Below, one piece after another: positions 11,307 through 20,975 of a DNA stretch of 64,000 nucleotides; position 1 is the first letter of the stretch, and every line of letters begins with the position of its first letter. The position numbers were made by a program, and so were the translations under genes. Origin of the DNA: Adiantum capillus-veneris (lineage: Eukaryota > Streptophyta > Polypodiopsida > Polypodiales > Pteridaceae); NCBI GenBank assembly GCA_014529385.2, contig CM043964.1, forward strand, positions 102,008,087 to 102,072,086. The letters are read 5' to 3'. The notes below the pieces were generated by a model, which did no database searches, had not been told where the DNA came from, and saw only the letters and a list, made by a program, of their open reading frames with translations.

Positions 11307-11705
11307 CTATATACATATCCTTTCCCTGAACTTAAAGAAGATTCTCCTTTCAGGGAATTCAACATTGGCAGCCATGCGATCAAACCATGGTGCCCCTAGG
11401 ATTACATCCTCATGCTTGAGAGGAGAGATAAAGAAGTCCTCTTTGTCCACATAGCTTTGGACATGGAGCCTCAATTTCCTGATTAAGGGAGTGACTGAAG
11501 CTTCTTGCCCCTTGAAAGCACCGTCTGCGGGTAGGACATCTCCCATCTCGTAGGTTGTATGCCTAGCTTGGTGGCCAACTCTATAAAAATTATGAGTAGG
11601 ACCGGAGTCAAAGAGAATAAAAGCATCATGTTCTCTTACCTTTCCCCAAGCATGGCATAGAGGAGATCCTTTGTGGTGAGTTTCCTCCTCTTGGATTTCG
11701 ACCAA
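11307..11705 (-). pseudogene. Element A retropepsin-like protease
   Basis: Aspartic protease region of the gag-pol polyprotein. The active-site loop reads FDSGPTHNF, with Pro in the place of the usual Ala of DSGA. The C-terminal half contains the conserved VILGAPWFDRM. It lies between the gag zinc knuckle (11739-12188) and RT, the normal Ty3 order. The matching region of element B is at 45476-46020. The frame runs 132 residues from an alternative start and stops before RT because of accumulated mutations. Confidence 0.8.
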
Positions 11706-11738
11706 GGTAGCTCTAGGAGGATCATGGCGGTTGTTCTT

Positions 11739-12416
11739 TTAGGGACAAGCGTGGTACGCATGCCCTTGTTCGCCGCACTTGAAACACCGGTTATCCTTGC
11801 GATATCGCTCAAGCTCTTCAGGAGAGAGTTTGTTTTTGCCTTTATAAACTCCCTTCTCCTTAGCTTTGTTGGAGTTGCCCTTAGGAGACTTTTGGACATT
11901 GTCTTTCCCCTTAGGCTCATTGGAACCCTTGTTTTCAAGGGGCTTAGAATTCCTCTTAGCCCCTGTTTGGAAATTGATTCGAGAGGCCACCATAGTATGA
12001 TGTATTACCGTTGATATGGTGAGTGGCCTTTGGGAGTTGACATACTCCGCCATTTCTTCGGTTAAGCCTGCACAAAATTGCTGCTTTTGCTCTCCAAAAT
12101 CAAACTTTTTGTAGACAGTGGCTTTGAGTTGTAGGTCCCAAAACTTGTCTACATATTTGTGGATGGATTCATAGGGAGAGAGCTTCAAGCTTCACCATTC
12201 GGTGAGTACTTTGTCTTTGGCATCGGTGGCCAAAAACTGCTTCACAATGGAAGCACTTAAAGCTTTCCATGTTCGTGGAGCTTCACCATTGGCCCGTAGG
12301 CTAGACCACCATTGTCTGGTGGACTTTTGAAAGTGCATAGCTACATGGCATAACTTAGAGGACTCCGTGAAGCCCTCATCTCCGAACGCCGCATCAAATT
12401 GTTGGATAAAGGCCAA
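11739..12416 (-). pseudogene. Element A gag, capsid C-terminus and zinc knuckle, broken
   Basis: Two consecutive minus-strand frames, 12416-12192 and 12188-11739, separated by a stop. The first carries a typical plant Ty3 capsid stretch (WWSSLRANGEAPRTWKAL). The second continues with YVDKFWDLQLKA and ends in a CX2CX4HX4C zinc knuckle (CFKCGEQGHAYHAC), which binds RNA during packaging. A Lys-rich linker of about 50 residues precedes the knuckle. The equivalent part of element B is at 45951-46417. Confidence 0.83.
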
Positions 12417-12625
12417 GACTTTGTCTGTAGCACCAAAAGTGCCATCAGAGGTAAGGAAAGAGATGCTCTTTCCTCCCTCTTTGAATTTCTTGAGCTTGGA
12501 TGACCTCTTCCACGCGGCCTAGGATTTCCTATGGCCTCTTTTTTTTAATGGTTCAAAGGTTGCACCATCACTTTCTTCAGAAGATGAAGAATTTGAGGAA
12601 GATGGAGAAGAGGGTGACCTCTTTC

Positions 12626-13231
12626 TTACCTTTTTCTTTCCTTGATCTTCTTTGTCTTCACCATCACTTTCATAAGAGGAAGAGGATGAAGAATATGGAG
12701 AAGAGGGTGTCCTCTTTCTCGCCTTTTCTTCTCTTGCTTTTTGTCATCCCTCTTTGAAGTATGGTGTGGAGAAGTATGCGATGGTCTTCTCCGTTTTGGA
12801 GGTGATGGAGAGCGTTTAGCTCGCCATCTTCGTGGAGCCATCTCTGCCAAAATGGCGATAGACTCACTTCTTTCTCGTTCCTTCGGTGGAGGCTCTTGAA
12901 TTCTCCTTTGAGAAGGAGATGCGTCATCAAGGAGCAAATTTTTGAGCCCTTCATAGGGATCCTCTTCTTCTTCCCGAATTGGAGAGAGACCTCTTTTGGA
13001 AGTCTTGCAAGGAGGCTTCCTAGGTACTCTCTCGTCATGGTGGGGAGCTTGGAGAATCCCATGAGCACGAAGCTGTCGCTGCACTTCACTTTGGAGGGAT
13101 GGATTGCCCATGGCTTGTTGAAGCCTAGAAACAAGATAGTTAACAAGCATCGGGGCATCATTAGTAGCTTGCTCATTAGCAAAATCAAAGTTATCAACAT
13201 TAATTTCACTCTCTTTACTATTGTCAGCCAT
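12626..13231 (-). pseudogene. Element A gag N-terminus
   Basis: ATG-started frame, 201 residues, first coding sequence after the PBS on the minus strand. It is acidic at the start (MADNSKESEINVDNFDF) and then Arg/Pro/Ser-rich with KRSPSPPKRRRP, unlike the capsid fold downstream. The frame shifts at about 12620 into a run of Lys/Arg and is lost before the capsid part. The N-terminal extension has no family I can name. It is missing from element B, whose gag start was deleted. Confidence 0.65.
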
Positions 13232-13632
13232 TCTAGCAACTTTTAGGTGTAAACTTTTTAGGTGTACTTTGGCACTTCAAGCCCTAGTTGCTACTCCTCT
13301 TTACCCCTTTAGAAAAAGCACTCAAGCTACTGTACCTGTGGCTTGAATACCATTAATTGCAAGGAATAGAAGAGAGGGTTGTTCAACACCAAAACAACAC
13401 CGGCTCTTGTCAAGCTTCTAATAGCTCAATAGTGGTTAAGCCATAGGCAAGCCCCATAGGACTCCACTATTAAGACCATAGCTCTCGACGGTGATGCCCC
13501 GTTAACTGCACAAAGGCAGGCGCATTGCAAGGCTGAAAAATCCCTATTCAACTTACTCACATGCAATTAATAGTACCAACCATTTATAGCTAGCTTGAGG
13601 ACCTCCCTTCTTGAGCAAGAAAAGAGAAACCT

Positions 13633-13648
13633 TGTGCTCTAATACCAA
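13633..13648 (-). other. Primer-binding site of element A (initiator-Met tRNA type)
   Basis: On the minus strand TTGGTATTAGAGCAC directly follows the 5' LTR. It differs at one base from the usual TGGTATCAGAGC. Confidence 0.8.
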
Positions 13649-15159
13649 TGTAACATTGAATGGCCTAGTAACTTGTGTGTAGCGGAAAATAGCATGAACA
13701 TAGTGAGCATTTCATTAGAATAGATTCCTAATGAGATTAACAAGAGTGCTGGGGTGGAGAGAGCAACAAAAAGCATACACCTAGTTAGATAGCATGAACA
13801 ATACTTCAAAAGAGAGAGAAATTAAGCAATTGACAACAGTTGAGGATCGGATTTGCATGGAGCCGGTCCCCCCTCCAAATGGCTTTGTATTATGGGTTCT
13901 CTAGTCAAGAGAGACATTTTACAATACAATTTCTTGTGTTCCTTCAATACTAGCTAGTGCAATGAAGATGGAAACTTCATGCACTACACAAAACACTTAT
14001 CAAACACAACATCAATTCCCTCACAGTCTCAGAACCAAGACCTCACACACCTTCGAAGATGGTGAGAGCGAGCGGGGTATGAGAGTAGATTGAGAGGAAG
14101 AAGGAGTATTCCTACGAGAAAGATGTACATCTCCTCACATAATCACTCATATTAGCATAGCTTAGCTTAATAATTAGCATGATAGAGGAGATGAGCATGC
14201 ATTGAAGCTTGGCTCTTGTTGGATTTGCATCACAAAGCCAAGAGTTGTTGGTGTAGGCCTCCCTTCTCACAAGCTTGGAGTAGGTGATAAGCTTTCCATT
14301 AAAGCTTGAGAAGGAGAGAGAGTCTTCTTTACTTCACACATGAGCTAGTGTGAGTTTGTAGGTGATAATGCCTTTCAAAAATCAGCCCCCTCTCTCTCTT
14401 GGTCGACCCCTCTTGCTATTTGCTCTTGCTAGCATCCTATTGGACCTCCCCAGGCTTAGCCAATGGTAATTAAGCAGCATAAGCGATAGCCTTGTGACAT
14501 GTGTCCCCCTTTCCCCTTTTGTGAGAGCTTTAGGTAATTATTTAATTCAACTAAACTCTCATTGGACCCCTTTGCCTCCTAGCCAATAGGAATCAGGCAA
14601 GCCATTAGGTTGCTTAAATTAATTAAACTAGATTTACTCTAGCCTAATTCTCATTGGTCCACCTCCAGGGCCATCCAATAGGAATTGGATACACCTTGTG
14701 GGCATCTGGGCTAGGGAACTTACATGTGTCCCTCATTCCCTTTGTGTAAAGGGAGCTTGTGTGTGTGTGTGTGGTGTGTGAGTTTCTCTCTCATCCCCTA
14801 CTTGCAAGGCTTGCCCCCTCCTATGTAGGGATTGCCAAAGACTTTTGGGACACACACAAAGCATCCAATTCTCCCAATGTTTGACCTTTGGACATAACCT
14901 TTGAATTTTGGAACCTTAGCATTTTGGAAGTCTTAATGGGCTGAACCTTAGGGTCTTTTAAGCCCATTGTTGCACATGGATCTTTTACAGATGCCCCCCC
15001 CTTTGGATCCCTATTTTCCCTCCTTTGGATCACTACTGTGGCCGGTCTGCTAGCTTAACCAATATTCTAGCTTTTTCTCCCTTGGCACTTCCCCATATTA
15101 AATGATCAGTTAAACATGAGAAAATCATTTAGGAGAATTAGATATCGATTATAATGATA
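13649..15159 (-). repeat. Element A 5' LTR (about 1.5 kb)
   Basis: Aligns along its length with 8413-10017. It is shorter because about 100 bp are missing at about 14607, corresponding to 9394-9478 and including the third CCAAT pair, and because the GT tract is short. The right end reads TGATA where other copies have TGACA. Confidence 0.88.
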
Positions 15160-15830
15160 TATCTGTAGAAGTTTGAGCTTCTGTATGTGTAGGTGTTATC
15201 TCTATCAATTGTGTTGCATCATCATTGGGGTCTATCAAAATTGTAGAGCTTTAGAGTCACCCATCGGTGATTCCAACTACTAATCTTACCTTGCCACCTA
15301 CTTTCCTTGGTCTTGTGTCATCTTTAGAGAATTTCTTAAGCTTTCTATCTCCTAGTGATAGGTTGATCCTTATGCATAAAGCTGATGGCAAGTTATCTTG
15401 TTTGCATTTGCCCAATCTTTAGTTCTGACTGTCTCCAGATCTTTGTTCCTCTTTTACAATGCTTAACAGGCCACGTCAGATCCTTTGAGTGCTAGGATGG
15501 TTGGGTTGGTCCTTAGCTTGTCAAGAAGCTCATTCCGATCTTCAACCATTGATTTGGCTTGTGCTATCTGGATATTTGCCACATCTAATTGTACTTGTAA
15601 ACATTGTGCATGGGCACTTGTGTCCAAAAACTAAGTATTTAGCTCTTTAATCTTCTTCTAATGTTCTCTACTTGCGGTTGAGAGATGCTACATGATCATA
15701 GTCATATCGATCATTTCTTCTAGTTGCTTGCGGTTAGCTTCTTGCAATTTTTTCATCTCTTCATAGGTTTTTTCATGTAATCTATTGTATTCTTCCAAGT
15801 TTTGGGGTGGTAAAGCTTAATGTGCCATGC
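15160..15830 (-). pseudogene. Decayed coiled-coil coding region
   Basis: Read on the minus strand, this stretch gives long helix-forming text such as TYEEMKKLQEANRKQLEEM and VEDRNELLDKLRTN in one frame, interrupted by scattered stop codons. Heptad-like Leu/Glu/Lys spacing points to a coiled coil. I cannot name a family. It lies immediately outside the 5' LTR of element A and resembles in style the helical fragment beside the other LTR at about 8280-8400. It may be the target gene or an older element's gag. Confidence 0.3.
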
Positions 15831-15839
15831 CTCTATTGT

Positions 15840-16760
15840 GTTTGGAGTCCACCCAGACCTGTGTCTCATCTCTTCTCCTCTCTTGTCAGAGCATAAGACA
15901 GGCTAATCAACCACTAACTGTGCATAAAAAAGTCAAAAAGCTGACCCAAGACTGCCAACACGGCGTCAAATGCACTTATCCCTCTCTATACATGTCCTAT
16001 GGCGAGGCCACGAAAGAGGGGTACTCCAACAACTTGTATCATCGAAAGGATCTCAACATTCGAGAATACCCCAGCTCAAGAAAACCTCACACTATCGACC
16101 CTCATTAAAGGTTATACAGACAAGATGCCAGCCCAGTCTCAGAAAGGGTCTCCGAACCGAGTCTTAAAAACGTTCGGGACTACCAGAAACAAGCCAAATC
16201 GGCTCCACAAAAGGTACATATGGCAGTTTCCGCAACTCAACGTACATCCATTGTCAACAATACTACAAGGTGCAATATATTTGCTCAAACAGGCGCCAAA
16301 CAAAATGTGTAAGCAGTAAACAAATACCTGTGGGGAGTAAAACCACTCTCAAAAGATGTCAAGCACTATCAAAAGTGCCAAAACAATGCATATGCGCATC
16401 AAGTACTCCCACTGAAATCTGTGCTGATGCTAAACACTCCAACCTGTAAGAAACCTGGATGTCCTGTATGTATGCAATAACCTATGAGGAGATGGATGCC
16501 TGAAAAACCCGAGACAATGTCGATGACAAAAAGTGCTCCTAATCAGCCCATAAACACCATCTCAATAACACATAATAGCCATAAACGGCTATATACCATC
16601 CCAAAATAGTCTTTGAACAACCTGCACCTGTGTCCTGTACCTGAACCTGTAGCTGTAGCAAAAGTGGAGTTGAAAAATACAACTCCTGAAGCGTAGCTCG
16701 GATGAAGGTTTCGACTGCACGACAAGCTTCTCAACAAGCTTGGAGAGGGAGGTGAAGTTC
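15840..16760. repeat. Diverged relative of the copia-D leader
   Basis: Bases from about 16020 to 16110 match the leader of element D (25231-25300 and 27140-27210) closely: both contain CGAAAGGATCTCAACATTCG followed by a CCCCAGCTCAA segment. The rest is alignable only in patches. No gag, LTR or PBS of this copy was recognised. The frames here (for example 15999-16319) are not considered genes. Confidence 0.55.
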
Positions 16761-16769
16761 CTCTACTTT

Positions 16770-17200
16770 TACTAAGTGATAATAGTTGAAAAAAATGAGT
16801 GTGTGGGAGGTGTATACCCCCCCATCACACCCCTTGCTTGCTTTGGGTGAGTTCTACTTTTTGCTCATGCCTCAAGCTCATTGGACCCCTCTCCCCCTAG
16901 CCAATCACATGCAACATGCATTTCAAGCACATGGGTAGTCTTTGGACAAGTGTCCTCCTTATCCTTTGAGAGAGAGAGTGTGTGATATACATAGATATTT
17001 GTTGAATTGAACTAGAAGCTCATTGGACCCCTCTTTATGCCAGCCAATAGCATTCAAGCACACCATGTGGCTAAGCATAGGAAGAATTTGACATGTGTCC
17101 ATGTGCCCCTTGAGAAAAGGGGGTTCCCTTTGGGTGAGTGGGAGGTTAAGTCAAAGATTCCCCTAACTTTGGGGCTTTCCCCCCTCCTTTGTAGGGTCTC
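16770..17200. repeat. LTR fragment related to elements A and B
   Basis: Shares the layout of the A/B LTR: CTCATTGGACCCCT followed by CCAAT 26-27 bp later, twice (16880-16905 and 17022-17048), then an ACATGTGTCC and a GAAAAGGGGG segment in the same order as in A. Overall sequence identity is low, so it belongs to a sister family or a very old copy. Neither end is clear. Confidence 0.5.
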
Positions 17201-17204
17201 TTTT

Positions 17205-17395
17205 TGACTCAAGCACCTTACCCCCCATGCATGGGAACCTTCTCAAGCACCTTCCTCTCATCAAGGATGACAAGCGCCTCAAGCATCTTAGTCATCAAGC
17301 ATGCACTTCAAGCACCTTAGTCATCAAGCACGACAAGCACCTTAGTCAGCAAGAATGACAAGCACCTCAAGCTTAGGTCGGGTTCCCACCTCAAG
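17205..17395. repeat. Degenerate minisatellite
   Basis: About eight imperfect copies of a unit close to CAAGCACCTTAGTCATCA, with variable spacers, directly after the LTR fragment. Confidence 0.7.
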
Positions 17396-17414
17396 CTATG
17401 TCCTAAGTACAAGA

Positions 17415-18352
17415 TCAGTCCACAAAGGGCAGCAAGCCCAAAGCTTTGCGGAAAGCTTCAAACTTCTCATAAGACAATGCCTTTGTGAAAATATCTACAA
17501 GGTTGTCCTGTGTTGGCACATAAGCCAAGCTAATCTCTCCTGCTGAGAGCCTCTCCTTGACATAGTGGTAATGCACCTCAATGTGCTTTGTGCAAGCATG
17601 AAAAATTGGGTTCCTCGCAACAACTGCCAATGCGCTCTGATTGTCAGTGTAGAAGATGTTGGCAATGTCTTGTCCAACACCCAAATCATCCATAAGGCGT
17701 CTGAGTCATACACACTCACCCGTAGATGTGAAGACTGCCCTGTACTTAGCCTAACGACTGGAAGTGGCCACAGTAGGTTGCTTCTTGCTCAACCATGAAA
17801 TACATGAAGTGCCAAGCATGAAACAAAAACCACTTGTGGACACTTGCTTGTCATAACAACTAGCACAATATGAATCTGAAAAAGCATGTAAATCTAGCGG
17901 CAATGATCCCCCCTTGGGATAAAAGAAGCTAGGATGAAAACTGTCACTCAAGTAGTGAAAAATCCTCTTGACTGCCTGCCAATGCTTAGACCCTAGGCTA
18001 TGTATAAATCCGCTGACTTATAAGTCTGCAAACTAAATATCCGACCTCGTGTTGCACAGCCAACAGCAGTTTGGTAAAGAGTGACATCAGCACGATCACC
18101 AGCATCATGTAAACTCAACTTCAAACATGTTTCCATGGGAATGGCAATAGGTTTGCAATCCTCAAGTCCAAACTTACATAGCAATGTCTTTATGTAACTT
18201 TTCTGACACAAGGCAATACCACCATCACACTACTTAAACTGTATGCCCAAGTAATGATGCAATAGTCCCAAATATTTTCATCTTGAAAGTAGCATTTAAA
18301 TCAGCCTTAAATTTAGCAATATGTTCCTCATTGGGACCAGTGATCAACAAAC
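17415..18352 (-). pseudogene. Copia fragment F: RT C-terminus and RNase H
   Basis: Minus-strand Ty1/copia pol remnant. Reading from 18352: an RT end (TGPNEEHIAKFKADLNATF, then SYIKTLLCKFGLEDCKP) and then RNase H in separate frames, with DSYCASCYDKQVSTSGFCF, FYTDNQSALAVVARNP and the C-terminal NLVDIFTKAL. At least three frameshifts or stops divide it. The RT part closely matches element E (30105-30360), so F and E are the same family. Integrase, protease and most of gag are missing: the gag start is fused directly to RT at 18348-18352. Confidence 0.85.
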
Positions 18353-18745
18353 ATCTTGAGCACATCTGAGTTGTTGTCAGCCATGAAAAATGCATGCACT
18401 TGATATGAAAACTATCCAAAATGAGGAGAAACTGAGTGAGACTAGCACGTTCTATATAGCACAAACCACAATAGACTGTATGGGACCTATTATGCAGTAA
18501 TTGGCACTGACAAAAATTTTGCACAAAATGACGAAATTGCCTGTGCATATCTGGTTGTAGTGGAAACGGAGGTCGAAATGAGCCCGAAATGAAATTCTGA
18601 GCAGACCAAGCTCTACGAGCTACCCAAGTTTTTTGTCGACCTGTTGACGCTTGCCTAAGCTCGTTGAAATCTAAGAAAACAAGAAGGCATGTGCAGGAGC
18701 TACTGGCGACTAAGCTCGGGAGGACGTAACCTACTCTGATATCAT
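18353..18745 (-). pseudogene. Copia fragment F: leader and gag start
   Basis: The minus strand reads from a PBS-like ATGATATCAGAG (about 18733-18745) through about 340 bases of leader to an ATG at 18384 that opens MADNNSDVLKMF. This matches the leader and gag start of element E (MAENNTGVSKMF at 19270). After 11-12 codons it enters RT because of an internal deletion. Confidence 0.75.
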
Positions 18746-18994
18746 TGTTGGAATTAGGGTTGCAAGAAAACACACACAGTTTGGAGAAGACAAAGGAAGC
18801 TCAAGGCACACAACAGAGAGTGTATTACTTAGTGTGCAATGGAAAGATAGATAGCCCTAGAGTGATGGGCATATATACAATGCACGGGGAAAAAAACCTC
18901 CTAAAGAGGGGAAAAATGCCCCGGTGGTCCTAGCACACATCACTACCACATGTATATGGTAACAACATGCCTGCTCACTTTCTCCAATTCCTAT
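18746..18994 (-). repeat. LTR fragment of copia F
   Basis: Begins (plus strand) TGTTGGAATTAGGG immediately beside the PBS-like site, as expected for the 3' edge of a minus-strand 5' LTR. The far end is not certain. It abuts the truncated start of element E at about 18995. Confidence 0.55.
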
Positions 18995-19269
18995 GAGCTT
19001 TGGCAAGCATCCGCAAGTCTAAAAATATTATGGGAGAGCTTGTACTTACTCTGCTCAAATTTTTGATTCGGGCTCATTTCAGCCTCCATTTCCACTACAA
19101 GCAGTATTGCGCAAGCTATTTTTTCATTTTGTGCAAAATTTTTGTCAGTGCCATTTTCTGCATAACAGGCCCCTTAGAGTCTTCTATGGTTTGTGCTATA
19201 TAGCACGTGTTGTTCTTGCTTTGTTTCTTTTCTTTTCAGGTAGTTTTCATATCAGGTGAAGCATTTACC

Positions 19270-20591
19270 ATGGCTGAAAACAACACAGGTGTGTCCAAGA
19301 TGTTTGCTACTGAGTATATATTAGATGGGGACATTACCCTATGTGGGCTTATATGATGCAACATGTCCTTGTGTCAAAGGGTGTCTAGAATATTGTGCAG
19401 GGCACTGATGTACATCTTGGTTCTGAGGATGTAAGCGATGTTGAGGATGTTGCATGTTTTGGTGGCAGGATTGCTACTGCCAGAGTTGTTTTGCGTACGA
19501 CTGAGCAAGCTCGTTAAGATGTAAAAGATGCGCAGGCTCATGCATTGATTGTGTTTCTGCGAAGTGCACTATTAGTACTCACATTTTTTTCGTAAAATTT
19601 GCAAAACAGGCTTGGGATATTCTGACTGGTCTTTATGCAAGTCGCAATGAAGCAAAAATTGCATTGCTGCGTAAAGAGATGGAGTCGAAGATTATGCATG
19701 AGGAAGATGATATGGATACTTTCCTTGCTGGTGTTAAGGACATCAATGAGCAACTTATTTTTGTAGGCAAAGTCAATTTTGACAATTCCCTTGTGCAGAC
19801 TAGTCTTGATGCTTTCCCAGATTATTACCAGACTTTTGCTCCAGTACTTGGAGACTTATGACCCAAGGAAATCCAGAACTTAACAAGTTTGATGCATTAT
19901 GCACATTGCTATTGCAAGAGTCACTTTCCAAAAAAAAACAGGACTAGACAGCGTGGAGTTGAACAAGCCTTTATTACTACTCAAAGAAAAGGTGGTAACA
20001 GTAATGTAGCCACTTATCATGGTTCTTCTACAGGTGGTAGATAACTAGTTCCTAATGATTCTGCTGGTAGCAACTTGTTTGGGAATTCTGGTGAAAACGG
20101 CAAGAAGAAGATGCATTGCCATTATTGTAAATCTAATGATCACTTGATCAAGCAGTGTCCTAAGTTGAAGGCAAAAGAGGCTAAGAAGAAAGAGGCTGGT
20201 TCAACTACAAATGCTGGTTCCACTACAATAGCAGCTATTGTTGAGTCTTTTGGGAAAGGAGATTGTGATGTTGATGTTGATGCAGAATGGGCTTTTAGTG
20301 CAAAGTGCACTTATGATCCTGTTGTTGATGCATGCATGTCAGTTGATGCAAATTCACAAGTGTGGTATTTTGACAGTGGTGCTACAAAGCACATTACCTC
20401 ACATCATGATGTGTTTACCTCTCTTGAGTTTATCCCTCATGGAAATTCAATCACTTGTGCCAACAATGCCTCTTATCCAATTCAGGGAGTTGGAAAGATT
20501 GTGCTTACTGCTACAAATGGCAGTTCTTTCACACTTTTTGATGCATTGTATGTACATGAGATCAAGAAGAATCTTTTGAATGTATCTGCAC
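19270..20591 (+). pseudogene. Element E gag and protease
   Basis: The gag start MAENNTGVSKMF (ATG at 19270) falls out of frame within 30 codons. The capsid resumes in the frame at 19664-19861 (EEDDMDTFLAGVKDINEQL, typical of copia gag) and then shifts again. From 20075 a frame of 177 residues holds the zinc knuckle CHYCKSNDHLIKQC (CX2CX4HX4C) and the protease WYFDSGATKHIT with an intact DSGA. It continues through the protease C-terminus (LFDALYVHEIKKNLLNVSAL) and is cut by the LTR of element D at 20592. The following KEYE residues belong to D. Confidence 0.87.
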
Positions 20592-20784
20592 TGAAGGAGT
20601 ACGAGTAGAAGTGCGACGCGAGAGAGAGTGCGAGAAGAAGAGCACGACGATATGGTGAACTCGCTCTACTGTAATTTTGTAGAGCATAGTGAGTTCTTAT
20701 TAGGTTTTTACAAAAGAATATGTGTACATACCTGGCGGCCCGCCCACTTACCTGGGCGACCACATTGGGCTTTATACCCCAACA
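20592..20784 (-). repeat. Element D left (3') LTR, 193 bp
   Basis: TGAAGGAGTACGAG...CCCCAACA, with TG/CA ends. Nearly identical to 27855-28046. Short LTRs are usual for copia elements. Confidence 0.92.
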
Positions 20785-20798
20785 ACCTCCCACTTAAA
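20785..20798 (-). other. Polypurine tract of element D
   Basis: On the minus strand TTTAAGTGGGAGGT abuts the start of the 3' LTR. Confidence 0.7.
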
Positions 20799-20975
20799 GT
20801 CCAATGTGGTACTTTAAGTGTGAGAGAACCTACTATACAAGCTAATGTACAAGAGATGTAGAGAAGTGATGTACTACCCTACACCTAACTGCTTGCGAAA
20901 ATGCGCAAAGCTCTCTAAGGGAAGTCCTTTTGTAAGTAGATCAGCAGGATTTTCTGTGGTGTGAACTTTGACAAG

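Larger units (their letters stand above)
8413..15159 (-). mobile_element. Element A: Ty3/gypsy chromovirus, internally deleted
   Basis: Two direct LTRs (8413-10017 and 13649-15159) flank an internal region whose gag, protease and reverse transcriptase read on the minus strand. A PBS for initiator-Met tRNA lies at 13633-13648 and a purine tract at 10018-10031. The same family occurs as element B (32088-47042), whose copy carries integrase and a chromodomain, hence the chromovirus label. Compared with B, about 2 kb of pol is missing here: sequence jumps at about 10412 from the 3' end of the internal region straight into RT, removing RNase H and integrase. gag is broken by frameshifts. No matching target-site duplication was found at the outer ends. 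Confidence 0.85.
18353..19298. repeat. Inverted repeat formed by the head-to-head copia leaders of F and E
   Basis: The arms 18353-18663 (minus) and 18995-19298 (plus) are about 300 bp each and clearly homologous, with a spacer of about 330 bp. Shared stretches include TGTGCAAAATTTTTGTCAGT and TGGTTTGTGCTATATAG. Confidence 0.85.

Noticed and set aside
17205-17395. Possible CRISPR-like array (short repeats with spacers)
   Set aside because: Units are degenerate, spacing is irregular and the context is plant retrotransposon DNA.
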